Assembly (NCBI RefSeq): GCF_001274945.1
Contig: NZ_LILB01000008.1
Coordinates: 178,891 to 242,890, forward strand
Source: Viridibacillus arvi
GTDB taxonomy: Bacteria > Bacillota > Bacilli > Bacillales_A > Planococcaceae
DNA length: 64,000 nucleotides
Direction: 5' to 3'
Of this stretch, positions 28,202 to 37,890 are shown piece by piece. Position 1 is the stretch's first letter, and the number at the start of each line of letters is the position of its first letter. Made by a program: the position numbers and the translations under genes. A model generated the notes under the pieces. That model was not told the DNA's origin. It saw only the letters and a program-made list of their open reading frames with translations, and did not search any database.

Positions 28202-29335
28202 CTATAATTTTTTAATAATCTGTTGTAATGTTTCATACGCTCTCTTTTTCAGATGAAATGCTGCATTTTGAATTGATTCTTGCTGTGTAATTGATTCATT
28301 TACTACGCTTGCGATTGCCGAGAAATGTTCAGATAGTGATACATGACTATCATCGTCTACATACCCCGAAATTAAGGCTACTGGGATTTGTAATTCTTTT
28401 GCCGCATTTGCGACGCCGATGGGTGCTTTCCCTGAAAGTGTTTGAAAATCTGATTTGCCCTCCCCAGTTATAATCAAAGATGCCCCTAGAATTTGACCAT
28501 GAAAATCAATTGCTTTCATAACGACTTCTATCCCTGGTTTTAATACTACTGGAAAAAATGCTAAAAATGCTCCACCTAGTCCGCCTGCAGCACCTGCACC
28601 AGGTTCCTGGTGCAATGCAACACCTGTGATAGCTTCGATTTTATTTGCTAAAATCGTTAAATTATCATCAATTCGTTGCACCATTTCTGGTGTTACTCCT
28701 TTTTGTGGACCAAAAATAGTAGTCGCCCCATTCGTCCCAACAAATGGATTATCAACGTCACACGCAATAATAAACTCCGATACTTTTATGCGTTCATCGA
28801 AAAACGAATCATCAATTTGATGAAGCGTACTAAGTGCTTCTGCACCAAGTTCTAATTCTTTTCCGTCAATATTTAAAAACCTCATACCAAGTGCATTGAG
28901 CATACCAGTACCTCCATCGTTCGTAGCACTTCCCCCAATACCTATGATAAATTTACGGAACCCAGCATCTAATGCATGACGGATTAACTGTCCTGTTCCA
29001 TAAGTTGAAGCGATAAGTGGATTTCTTTCGTCATTCGTCAAAAGCGTTAAACCAGACGCCTTTGCCATTTCAATGACACAAGTCTCTCCATTACCTAAAA
29101 TGCCGTAATCAGCTTCAACAAGTCGACCTATTGGATCTTGTACCTTTACACTAATAATTTGGCCATTTGTAACTTCCAGTAGTGGCTCTAGTGTCCCCTC
29201 ACCCCCATCTGCTACAGGTAATAGTACAGTTTCAATTTCTGGATTTATTTCATGAATAGCAGCTACCATTGCTTTTGCGGCTTCGGTAGCTGTAAGTGAA
29301 CCTTTAAAAGAATCAGGACTAACAACGATTTTCAC
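28202..29335 (-). CDS. glxK: Glycerate kinase (GlxK/GarK family)
   Basis: Phosphorylates D-glycerate. 377 residues from GTG 29335 with GGGG upstream. Family hallmarks: MKIVVSPDSFKGSLTA at the N-terminus, PVADGGEGTLEPL (about 42-54), GTGQLIRHALDAG and IIGIGGSATNDGGTGMLNALG (about 124-146), GAGAAGGLGGAFLAF (about 243-257) and LIITGEGKSDFQTLSGKAP (about 281-299). Divergent from cdaR, its likely activator, and with a cre-like site between, so expression should respond to glycerate and to carbon catabolite control (inference). Confidence 0.95.
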   Translation of the reverse strand: MKIVVSPDSFKGSLTATEAAKAMVAAIHEINPEIETVLLPVADGGEGTLEPLLEVTNGQIISVKVQDPIGRLVEADYGILGNGETCVIEMAKASGLTLLTNDERNPLIASTYGTGQLIRHALDAGFRKFIIGIGGSATNDGGTGMLNALGMRFLNIDGKELELGAEALSTLHQIDDSFFDERIKVSEFIIACDVDNPFVGTNGATTIFGPQKGVTPEMVQRIDDNLTILANKIEAITGVALHQEPGAGAAGGLGGAFLAFFPVVLKPGIEVVMKAIDFHGQILGASLIITGEGKSDFQTLSGKAPIGVANAAKELQIPVALISGYVDDDSHVSLSEHFSAIASVVNESITQQESIQNAAFHLKKRAYETLQQIIKKL

Positions 29336-29350
29336 AACAATCCCCCTAAA

Positions 29351-29364
29351 ATAAAGCGCTTACA
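29351..29364. promoter_or_regulatory. Candidate cre (CcpA) site between glxK and cdaR
   Basis: ATAAAGCGCTTACA matches 12 of 14 positions of TGWAANCGNTNWCA, including the AAAGCGCTTACA part. It lies 16 bp upstream of the glxK GTG. Match is seen; function is inferred. Confidence 0.5.
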
Positions 29365-29460
29365 ATTATTATAGTGATAAATTCAGTATTTTACATTATA
29401 CTTAACGTATAAATTCCCTGTATTATAACAACTAGTTTTTATACACTTCGGAGGAAAATT

Positions 29461-30540
29461 ATGATATCAAAACAGTTAGCGAACCAAATAGTAGAACAGA
29501 CCATGCTACGTTTGCACCGCAATATAAACGTTGTACATACGAATGGACGAATTTTGGCTTCAGGAGATAGATTACGTGTAGAAAGTATACACGGAGGGGC
29601 TAGAATTGTTGCAGAAACAGAAAAAACACTCGTTATTACTGAGGAAAATAATCATCTTTTTCAAAATGCAAAACCTGGTATAAACTTGCCCATCTTCTTT
29701 CAAAATGAGCTTGTAGGTGTAATTGGCATTACTGGTAATCCAGTCGATATTGCAGAATGGGCACCGCTCGTTCAATTAACTACTGAAATGATGGTTCACC
29801 AAGCGCTTATAGCATCCCAAACTGAATGGAAACGTAAGTTGCGTGAAACGATTTTCGAAGATTTGATGACTCAACAGCCGTTACAAAAAGCTATGAATGA
29901 TCGTTTATCTAAAATTGGCTTCTTTCATGCACCACCCTTTTATGCGATAACATTGGATGCCGATCCTAAATTAACAGCATACCAATCTTTTGTTGAACAT
30001 ATGGAAGATTTTTTCATTCATGAGTCTGTCATCTTTGGCAAATATCAAGTAAATGAGCATTTCATTTTAGTATCTGGTATGGATGCTAAAGCGATTGTAA
30101 ATAAATTAACGATATTGTTAACTCAAGTAAAAAAATATTTCAATGTCAAAATTGGCATAGGTCTACCAGTTCAAACATTAGAAAAAGCATTTAACTCTTA
30201 TGAAATGGCGAAAAACGCCATTGAGTATGGTGACAGAAAAAAAACGATAAATTTTTTTGATGAAGTTGAAGTTTTTTCCTTACTAAAAAAAAGTGACTCT
30301 CAGGAAGCTTTGCTATTCACGAACCGTACACTAAAGGGTTTAAATAATAAACTTATACATACGTTGGTTGTCTATTTTTCAAATAATCAACAGCTTACAA
30401 TTTGCTCTGAAGAACTAGGTATTCACCGACATACACTGACATATCGCTTGAATCAAATACATGAATTGACCGGTTATAATCCTGCCATATTCCAAGAGGC
30501 AATCATTCTTCAAATTGCCCTTTGGTTAAGAAACAAATAA
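29461..30540 (+). CDS. cdaR: Sugar diacid regulator CdaR
   Basis: 359 residues with GGAGG five bases before the ATG. N-terminal sugar-diacid-recognition domain (about 1-135), seen as SKQLANQIVEQTMLRLHRNI and NINVVHTNGRILASGD; then a GGDEF-like middle region and the C-terminal PucR-type helix-turn-helix (about 300-355) ICSEELGIHRHTLTYRLNQI. CdaR activates glycerate, glucarate and galactarate genes, and here faces glxK head to head with 125 bp between. A single target gene suggests a minimal glycerate-use unit. Confidence 0.92.
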   Translation: MISKQLANQIVEQTMLRLHRNINVVHTNGRILASGDRLRVESIHGGARIVAETEKTLVITEENNHLFQNAKPGINLPIFFQNELVGVIGITGNPVDIAEWAPLVQLTTEMMVHQALIASQTEWKRKLRETIFEDLMTQQPLQKAMNDRLSKIGFFHAPPFYAITLDADPKLTAYQSFVEHMEDFFIHESVIFGKYQVNEHFILVSGMDAKAIVNKLTILLTQVKKYFNVKIGIGLPVQTLEKAFNSYEMAKNAIEYGDRKKTINFFDEVEVFSLLKKSDSQEALLFTNRTLKGLNNKLIHTLVVYFSNNQQLTICSEELGIHRHTLTYRLNQIHELTGYNPAIFQEAIILQIALWLRNK

Positions 30541-30583
30541 AAACAGGTGAACATCTCTTTGGGTAGAGATGCTCACCTGTTTT
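30541..30583. terminator. Bidirectional terminator cdaR/hemZ
   Basis: AACAGGTGA-CATCTCT/AGAGATG-TCACCTGTT stem with T-runs on both sides between convergent genes. Confidence 0.9.
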
Positions 30584-32098
30584 TTATATTAATTCGGTTT
30601 CTTCTTTATAAAGTTCATCAAGAATTTCTAGCTTTTTATCAATAGCATCTTCAAATGTCATAATATATGCTGCTGGATCTTTAGGGTTATGAAATTGAGT
30701 AATCTTGCCTGTTTCTGCGTTAACGAATTTACTTGAGGCTCCACAACCAAGTCCTATAATCGTTTGAACTTCTTCCATAATCACGATGTTATATATACTC
30801 TCTTCACCTTTTTTAGAATATCCTACGTTTTCTAGATTCCCTAAAATATTTTTTTGGCGATATAAGTAATACGGCTCGTAGTTATTATCTGCAGTCCATT
30901 CATGTGCACGATGCATCATTTTCTCAGCCGTTTCACGGTCTGCAACTTTATATTTCTGTTTGTTATGCGTCATTTCTGAAGCACGTTTAAATGATAACGT
31001 ATGCACAGTTAGTGATTCCGGTTGCATTTTTTCTGTTTCAGCTAATGAGTTCTCAAACTCTTCGAGACCTTCATTTGGTAAACCGATAATTAAATCCATA
31101 TTAATATTATTCATTCCCATATTACGAGAAAGCCAAAACTTATCAATAGTCTCCTGGACTGTATGGTGACGTCCAATCGCCTTTAATGTTTCATCTGTAT
31201 AGGATTGTGGATTAACACTAATACGGTCAATTCCCCATTTTTTCAAGACTTCTAATTTAGCAGGAGTAATTGTATCTGGGCGTCCAGCCTCCACAGTGAC
31301 TTCTCGAATCGATTCAGCATGTGGAAATGATTCATACATCGTTTGATATAATGCATCCATTTCATCTGCTTCTATGGAAGTTGGTGTTCCTCCACCCCAA
31401 TAAATAGAAGTAATTTTCATATCACGTTTCTTTAACCATTTACCCATCTCACGAATTTCAATATGAAGACCATCTAAAAACGACTCTACTCGTCCATTTT
31501 TACGATGGATAGCATACGCGGGGAATGTACAGTAAGCACATTTTGTAGGACAAAATGGAATTCCAATATAAATACTCACTTCATTACCTATTGTATCTAA
31601 ATCTGGAATGGTCGTGAGCTGACGATCTACGATTTTTTTCATTAGGGTTATTTTTTCATCTGATAGTCTAAATTCTTCTTTTAGCTTAGTATGAATTTCT
31701 AAATCAGTTAATCCACTTTTTCTAAATTTATGATACAGCTTTGTAGGACGTATACCCGTTAAGATACCCCATTTCTGGTGAATACCCGTCAGTTTTTCAA
31801 GTGTGTCTAAAAGCACATGAGATAATGCTCTCTTCAAACGAATATTTTGTTCCTTTTCATTTGCTTCATTAGTATACTCTTGAACAAATTTACTCTTATA
31901 CGTTTTACCATCTGAATGTAATTCAGCGGTTGTTGTTACTGTATGATCGGCGTCTATATGCCATTCAAAATAAACATTTAAATCTGTATCTTTTTCCGTT
32001 TTCGAAACTTTCGAATCCTCAAAAAACAAATTTGTAATATGATTGAAGACTCGCACCCAATCCTGAGGGTAATCTCCATTAATTCCAAGGACTTTCAT
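30584..32098 (-). CDS. hemZ: Radical SAM coproporphyrinogen dehydrogenase-like protein HemZ
   Basis: 504 residues, matching B. subtilis HemZ (about 501). Radical SAM cluster motif CPTKCAYCTF (CxxxCxxC) lies near residues 178-187 inside IYIGIPFCPTKCAYCTFPAY; SIYWGGGTPTS, EAGRPDTI, DRISVNPQSYTDETL and DLIIGLPNE follow in HemN order. The roughly 165-residue N-terminal extension (MKVLGINGDYPQDWVRVFNH) separates HemZ from HemN. It is assigned to oxygen-independent heme synthesis, though its exact reaction has been questioned. The ribosome site is unremarkable (GAAGTGA). Confidence 0.92.
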   Translation of the reverse strand: MKVLGINGDYPQDWVRVFNHITNLFFEDSKVSKTEKDTDLNVYFEWHIDADHTVTTTAELHSDGKTYKSKFVQEYTNEANEKEQNIRLKRALSHVLLDTLEKLTGIHQKWGILTGIRPTKLYHKFRKSGLTDLEIHTKLKEEFRLSDEKITLMKKIVDRQLTTIPDLDTIGNEVSIYIGIPFCPTKCAYCTFPAYAIHRKNGRVESFLDGLHIEIREMGKWLKKRDMKITSIYWGGGTPTSIEADEMDALYQTMYESFPHAESIREVTVEAGRPDTITPAKLEVLKKWGIDRISVNPQSYTDETLKAIGRHHTVQETIDKFWLSRNMGMNNINMDLIIGLPNEGLEEFENSLAETEKMQPESLTVHTLSFKRASEMTHNKQKYKVADRETAEKMMHRAHEWTADNNYEPYYLYRQKNILGNLENVGYSKKGEESIYNIVIMEEVQTIIGLGCGASSKFVNAETGKITQFHNPKDPAAYIMTFEDAIDKKLEILDELYKEETELI

Positions 32099-32186
32099 AT
32101 CATCTATTCACTTCTTTCGTATTTACTTCCATATAAAATAGAAAAACTTTATACCATTCTTACTACAATGTTAAAGGAGCGAGTAA

Positions 32187-32944
32187 ATGTCTTTTTTCTC
32201 AAGAAAGTCAAAGCCTATAAATACATCTTTAGAAATATTAGTTTCTCAAGAACTTAATAACATTGTTATATCTAATTCTCTCAACCGGTCCATTTATATA
32301 CAGATGGATATGATCCAGCTAACTAAAAACGACTTAGCTACTTTGCGCATTATGAAACCTACTCTAGTCAAAAACATTGAATCCATTGTAGCAAAGTTTT
32401 ATGAAAATCTCGAAAAAGAAAATTCATTAGGTAAAATTATTAATCAAAACAGTTCGATTAATAGTTTAAGAACTGCTTTGAATGGACATATTTCGGAAAT
32501 GTTCAATGGACACATTGATGAAGAATTTATGAAGAAACGTTATACAATCGCTTTTGTCCATGCAAAAATCGGGCTTGAGCCTAAGTGGTATATGAGTGCT
32601 TTTCAAGATTTACTCAATGGCTTTTTCTCAATTGTACAACAGACTCATTTTAATCATGAGGAACAACTTAAAATCATTAATTTTGAACAACTAATTGTAT
32701 TAGAAGCCCATGAAAAGCACCATCAAGAAGCGCTTTAAAAAATGACTTCACAAAAACTACAGGATCTTGTTGATGAATCTTGTACTCAAGTTTTAGCAAC
32801 AGATTAATCCTTCGAGAAAATTGTTGGACTTATGAATATAAAATTTCTGAATAATTAATTATTTATAGATGTACGAGATATAAACGGAAACCTAAATTCT
32901 ATTCAGAAGAATTCTGAACGCATCCATAACGCAACAAAAAATTA
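32187..32944 (+). pseudogene. HemAT-like globin-coupled aerotaxis sensor, signalling domain lost
   Basis: An intact reading frame of 183 residues (32187-32738, GGAG site) encodes a sensor globin: IYIQMDMIQLTKNDLATLRIMKP, KFYENLEKEN, and the heme-ligand region KKRYTIAFVHAKIGLEPKWYMSAF with the proximal His. Full HemAT is about 430 residues with a methyl-accepting domain; here the frame stops after EKHHQEAL. Downstream to 32944 there are only scraps in broken frames, such as QKLQDLVDESCTQV and RDINGNLNSIQKNSERIHNA, that resemble a decayed methyl-accepting domain. It may survive as a free-standing globin sensor, but loss of the chemotaxis output looks recent. Confidence 0.7.
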
Positions 32945-32958
32945 ACTGCTATGTAAAA

Positions 32959-33003
32959 TTAAAACCATGTACTGACAATTGTCAGTACATGGTTTTAATT
33001 TTA
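32959..33003. terminator. Terminator hairpin
   Basis: Perfect stem AAAACCATGTACTGACA/TGTCAGTACATGGTTTT with a very short loop; can act in both directions. The rest of 33004-33253 holds no gene that I can see. Confidence 0.85.
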
Positions 33004-33253
33004 TATATTTTCCCCTTTAAGAGATACGGAGGAAGATGATTGTTACAGTATTCAGAAATAATTTTTTTCCATTGGCTTTTTTTATCTCACATTATTGGCG
33101 TTTATTCATTGCATCAAAATCATAAATTGAAAGCGAAAATAAGCGACGTATCCTGTGAATGAAGTTTTAGAAAGCTATTTAATGTCTTATTAATGTCCTT
33201 AACAAAGGGTTTACAAATGTCTATACACCGTATATTTTATTGAGCAGTAGTAC

Positions 33254-36200
33254 TTAAGATGCTAAGTTGACAGTGCCTGTTTTGCTGTTACTTTGTGTTC
33301 CCCAAATGAGCTTTACCCATTCAGGATGATCAATGAATGGATTACGGTTGCCTTGCCATTCTTGAATGACATTATTTCGGTTCATTTCAAACTCATCGAC
33401 TGGATCTTGTAAATGCCATTGTAACAATACAGAAAGCTTGCCATGATATGGAGCAGTTCCATTATTCAATTTTTCATTTAATTCGAGATCTACTTTATCA
33501 CCTTGTTCATAGCGTGTTGCCATATATAATAGTATTCTGGCAACGTCACCTTTTACTCTATTAGGCGGTTCGAATGAATTAGAAGTCTTAAAACAACCAT
33601 TACACCCTGCAACTGGACTACCGCCGTTATCAAAATCTAGATTACCTCGGCTACTGTTCACTTTAACATCAGTTGGACGTAAATGGTGGATATCTGTACC
33701 GGGACCTTTAGTTGTACCAAAGTTTCCATGTGATTTTGCCCATGTATGTTCTCGGTTCCAGTCACCAACATTTCCTCCGTTACGGGTTTTAGAGCGCGAT
33801 TCTCCCGAATAAAACAAAATCACATTATTTGAGTTATTTGGGTCTTCATCTGTTTCTCTTAACGCTTCCCATGCTTGGTCGTAAGTTAATTGTTTATGCT
33901 CATCTATAATGTCATGTAATGCTGTTTTTAAAGCTTGACCAGTTTTCCCCATTGCGTCTTTATAATAATCGTCAGCTGGAACATCGCCTGCAGTAACAGT
34001 TACAGAGAAATTAGTTGTTACTTCTTTTTTACCATCAGTAGCTGTAACACCAATAATATAGCTTCCTTCTTCAAGTGAAAGTGTCAACGTGGCAGTCGCT
34101 TGATTGACAGTACCTTTTGTTGCAGTGAATGTTAGTTTGTCACCATCAGGATCAGAGAAGTGGTCTGTAAGTAACACGGAAACCTTTTCCCCAGTCTTTA
34201 ACGTTTTGTTTGGAATTTTACTCGTTACAACTGGTGCTTTGTTTTCAGAAGGGAAAGAAGGAACCTCAATGGGTTCCCCTTTCGTACTTGTAAATTTAAT
34301 TTGTTCTGCTTTGGCACCGTTAATAAACTCAATGCTTTGAATATTTTCTGCGCCTTTTATTTCGCTAACGTTTTGTCCATCAATAATTATCTCTTTCATT
34401 TCTGTACCTTTTAAGTCTATTATAGTCCCTTCTTTGTTAGGGGCTATTATGACTTTTGTTGTTTTGAATCCAGCACCATTCAGTTCTGCATAATTACTTT
34501 TTAATAAGATACCTTCTGTGATGATAGATGCCCCATCTAAATGTATGGCAACACTTGGTTTCGTAATAGTCAATTTCTTTGTTTTAAAATTAACCAAATC
34601 ATACGTTTTTTCTGGTTTCACAGGTTCAACTTCTGATTCTTCATCGAAATCGACTTGTACCATAACAGGGTCATGATCACTTGCTCGACCAGCCATATCT
34701 GTAAAATCAGCATTGATATGAAGGATATCAATTGCGGTTTTGTTTGCTAAGTTATTAGAAACTAGAATATGATCTAACACTTGGGAATTTCCTTGGTAAA
34801 GGTATGTGTAACGATCAGATTCTTCTACTTTATTAATCATATTGGTCATATTCTTACCTTCATGAATTTTTAGAGATTCAGTAAATTGGTAATCATTGAA
34901 ATCCCCAAGAGAAATAATATTTTCTTTTGGATTTTTTTCCTTAATATCATTTATAAAATTTGAAACAATTTGTGCAATTTTTTTACGTTGAATTTCACTT
35001 TTATAAACAGGTGGTTGAATAGAACCAAATAATGGTGTGTCACCTGATTTAGAATTCCAATGGTTTGCAATGACCACTACATTCTCACCTTGGAAATTAA
35101 ATTGTGCTGCTAATGGTTTACGACTACTATTAAATGCCTCATTTGTTGGATCAATTCGACCTGGATTCAAAGTAAGCTTTCCATTTTCATAACCTACTGC
35201 AGTAGTTGCATCCCCTTGTGGATTCCCATTAGTTAATGTCACACGATTTGGATTATATAAGAATCCGACACGTATATTAGCATTTGGTGCTCCACCATCT
35301 TGATTGTTTACTGGGTCAATGTTCACATATTTATATTCCACACCACTTGCTGCTTTTATAGCTGTAATCAATCTTGCATAACTTTGATCTGCCTTGCTAT
35401 CTCCTGCAGTTTCACCATTATTATCTTGTACTTCAGTCACACCAACGATATCAGGACTCTGCATATCAATACCAATTGCTCTAGCTAATTTACTAGCTTT
35501 GCTATCAGAAGTTGAAGTCTTGTTATTGGAAAAATTTTCTAAGTTATAGGAAGCAACCGTTAACTTGTCATCTGCTTTGACAATCGTTGTTTTTTCAGGT
35601 GTCGCGTTTCCTTTTTTATGTGCTGCTTTCATGTCCTCTAGAGAAGCATAAATTTTAAAGTTTTGATATGAATAACCAACTATACCCGTAATCGGACCAT
35701 TAAATCGATCTCCTGTCGCTACTTCAAAATCACGTGCAGTTCCATTTGGTTCTAAACGGAATTGGATACGATTTGGATTTTGGTTCTTTTCCTCAAATAA
35801 AACTCCGCCGTGAAGTGAATTTGTTTTTGCACTTTCAAGAACCGTCACCAAGTCACCATTATCTTGTGGCGCTACAGCTTTCACGTTTCCGATTTGTACA
35901 CGCATACCTTCAATACTTTCCCAGAAATCAATTGCATCTACTGTTGGATTAAAAACGGATAAATTATCACTATCGATTGCTTTTAATGACATCTTATCCT
36001 CATTAATAGTGATTGGCGCTGGCAGATTAACACCACTTTTAATGACTGTAACCTTTCCACCTTGATCATCACGAACATTAATTTGAGTTGTTTTCAAGTC
36101 TGTATCTTGACGATCACTATATCCATCGTATGCATATTCACTTACTTTTCCTGTAACAGATACTAAATCACCCACTTTAATTGGCCAAGATTTGTTTCCG

Positions 36201-37789
36201 CTATAAAGTAAAATAGCTTCTGATGTATTCGGATTGTTATCCGCCATATCATCTGGCGCTTGAATCGTATAATAATTTGCAGTGCCTAGCTTAAATGAAT
36301 AAGTTACTACACCTTCAATTCCCTCCACAATTTGATTATTAAATGGAGTAACATGTTTATCTCCTTGAATATCATGAATTTCAAACCGATCTGCGATTGT
36401 ATAATTGAAAGTCGACACTTCACTTAATTTACCATCTTGATCTTTCACGATGGCCTTAAGTGTTGTAGTTTTAGTAATTTGGATTGGCTTTTCATATTTG
36501 GTACTAGCAATAGTTGGATCAGTACCATCTAGCGTGTAATACATCTCTGCATTTGCACTAGTTGTAGATAAAGTGACAGCTGTATCTTTAACATATGTCC
36601 CACTTCCTGGAGTAGCTACAGCAGGCGCTAATGTTGTACTATCAACAACGATATCTGCTGTAGAACGCGGGATAATTTGGTAGTCATTATCGAATTGTTG
36701 AACAATCCCTGTAATAGAATCATATTTCGTATTGGCTGTTAAACCTAGAGCATTCGTTTCGTCCCGTACGATGAATTCTGTTCCATCATTCGCAGTAAAG
36801 TTTGCCCAACTACCTCCATCTTGTACTGTGGTAAGTGAAACGTTCTTTACTGTCACAAGTTGTGATTCGTTTTCTTCCTTAACATCTGCACCTGTAATTA
36901 CTTTTGGTTGAGGTTCTCCTACATTTTCCTTATTTTCTACAATCGTTGCTCCATCTAATTGAAGCAATCCACGATAATCTGCTAATTTACCTGTTAAAGT
37001 GACTTCATCTCCAACCACTGCATTTAAACTTACCGGACGAACTGCAATACCACCAGTCGCATCTTGAACTGTAATAGTATTCTTTAACTTTGCAGCGACG
37101 ATACCTTTAATCGTTACAGTTTCTCCCATTGCTTTAGCATGTGCATCGGCAATTAAAATGACTGTATTTTCCCCTGGATTCCCAGGCTCTACTGGAGTAT
37201 CACCCATTATATGAGAGCCTAAATACTCTGTTGTATCAATTGGATAAGTTGCCCACTCTGCCTCTCTATTAAAGACATCATTGATAATCTTGTCCCCAGT
37301 CGTCACAGAGCTCTTCCGTACAAGTGTCATGTTCTCTCCAAATTTAATTTGTGAACCAACTTGTCCGATCGAATCAACGACTTCGCTAGATTTTTTTAAA
37401 ACAATTGGATCATCACCATTAAAATTAACAACAGAAGAGTTTTCAAGATTCCCTTTACTCTTAATAGCTGTATTTGCATCTTTATGATATACAACATACG
37501 TATCGTTATTTTCCAAAGTTCCTGCCAATTCCACTTTTTGAGATGCCGCCGCAGCTCCATTAATATGAAGCTCTAACGTATAGTCATTTAAATTAACTGT
37601 AGCACCGGTACCATTGTAAATTTCTACTGCTTTGTTAAAACCACTTCCTTCAATATACTCAGAAATAATTAAATCCGTCATAGTAGTTGCAGCTTTAACA
37701 GGTGTTGACAGTGAAGGCAATATGAAACTTGTCACTAAGCTTACCGACAACAAAGCATTAAATGTCTTTTTCCAGTTCCCTTTACTCAT
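33254..37789 (-). CDS. Secreted multidomain nuclease: LTD, OB, EEP and endonuclease I domains
   Basis: 1511 residues with a GGAG site nearby. Signal peptide to about residue 33 (PVKA-AT). Lamin-tail domain about 36-150 (LIISEYIEGSGFNKAVEIYN), OB-fold regions about 210-385, a chitobiase-type module about 390-465 (MYYTLDGTDPT), another OB-like region, then an exonuclease/endonuclease/phosphatase domain about 738-1046 (VASYNLENF, GVTEVQDNNG, ANHWNSKSG, SLGDFNDYQ, SDHDPVMVQV). After a beta-rich linker and a cadherin-like module (about 1186-1268) comes an endonuclease I domain 1275-1511 with REHTWAKSHGNF and GTDIHHLRPTD. No LPXTG or SLH anchor. Likely role: use of extracellular DNA, working with the 5'-nucleotidase gene upstream. 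No terminator separates the two genes. Confidence 0.88.
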   Translation of the reverse strand: MSKGNWKKTFNALLSVSLVTSFILPSLSTPVKAATTMTDLIISEYIEGSGFNKAVEIYNGTGATVNLNDYTLELHINGAAAASQKVELAGTLENNDTYVVYHKDANTAIKSKGNLENSSVVNFNGDDPIVLKKSSEVVDSIGQVGSQIKFGENMTLVRKSSVTTGDKIINDVFNREAEWATYPIDTTEYLGSHIMGDTPVEPGNPGENTVILIADAHAKAMGETVTIKGIVAAKLKNTITVQDATGGIAVRPVSLNAVVGDEVTLTGKLADYRGLLQLDGATIVENKENVGEPQPKVITGADVKEENESQLVTVKNVSLTTVQDGGSWANFTANDGTEFIVRDETNALGLTANTKYDSITGIVQQFDNDYQIIPRSTADIVVDSTTLAPAVATPGSGTYVKDTAVTLSTTSANAEMYYTLDGTDPTIASTKYEKPIQITKTTTLKAIVKDQDGKLSEVSTFNYTIADRFEIHDIQGDKHVTPFNNQIVEGIEGVVTYSFKLGTANYYTIQAPDDMADNNPNTSEAILLYSGNKSWPIKVGDLVSVTGKVSEYAYDGYSDRQDTDLKTTQINVRDDQGGKVTVIKSGVNLPAPITINEDKMSLKAIDSDNLSVFNPTVDAIDFWESIEGMRVQIGNVKAVAPQDNGDLVTVLESAKTNSLHGGVLFEEKNQNPNRIQFRLEPNGTARDFEVATGDRFNGPITGIVGYSYQNFKIYASLEDMKAAHKKGNATPEKTTIVKADDKLTVASYNLENFSNNKTSTSDSKASKLARAIGIDMQSPDIVGVTEVQDNNGETAGDSKADQSYARLITAIKAASGVEYKYVNIDPVNNQDGGAPNANIRVGFLYNPNRVTLTNGNPQGDATTAVGYENGKLTLNPGRIDPTNEAFNSSRKPLAAQFNFQGENVVVIANHWNSKSGDTPLFGSIQPPVYKSEIQRKKIAQIVSNFINDIKEKNPKENIISLGDFNDYQFTESLKIHEGKNMTNMINKVEESDRYTYLYQGNSQVLDHILVSNNLANKTAIDILHINADFTDMAGRASDHDPVMVQVDFDEESEVEPVKPEKTYDLVNFKTKKLTITKPSVAIHLDGASIITEGILLKSNYAELNGAGFKTTKVIIAPNKEGTIIDLKGTEMKEIIIDGQNVSEIKGAENIQSIEFINGAKAEQIKFTSTKGEPIEVPSFPSENKAPVVTSKIPNKTLKTGEKVSVLLTDHFSDPDGDKLTFTATKGTVNQATATLTLSLEEGSYIIGVTATDGKKEVTTNFSVTVTAGDVPADDYYKDAMGKTGQALKTALHDIIDEHKQLTYDQAWEALRETDEDPNNSNNVILFYSGESRSKTRNGGNVGDWNREHTWAKSHGNFGTTKGPGTDIHHLRPTDVKVNSSRGNLDFDNGGSPVAGCNGCFKTSNSFEPPNRVKGDVARILLYMATRYEQGDKVDLELNEKLNNGTAPYHGKLSVLLQWHLQDPVDEFEMNRNNVIQEWQGNRNPFIDHPEWVKLIWGTQSNSKTGTVNLAS

Positions 37790-37890
37790 AGAGTCAGTCT
37801 CCTTCTACACTTATAGAGTTTATTTGTAGCGCTAACATGTATTAAATGGGGAAGTCAAATCTTTAAATTCCAGAATATTCCGTTAAATAA

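Noticed and set aside
22319..32098. Prophage or genomic island boundaries in the accessory stretch
   Set aside because: No integrase, tRNA target, direct-repeat ends or phage genes were seen; genes look like ordinary chromosomal accessory loci.
37826..37840. cre-like TGTAGCGCTAACA before the secreted nuclease gene
   Set aside because: One base too short for the 14-bp consensus; too weak to call.
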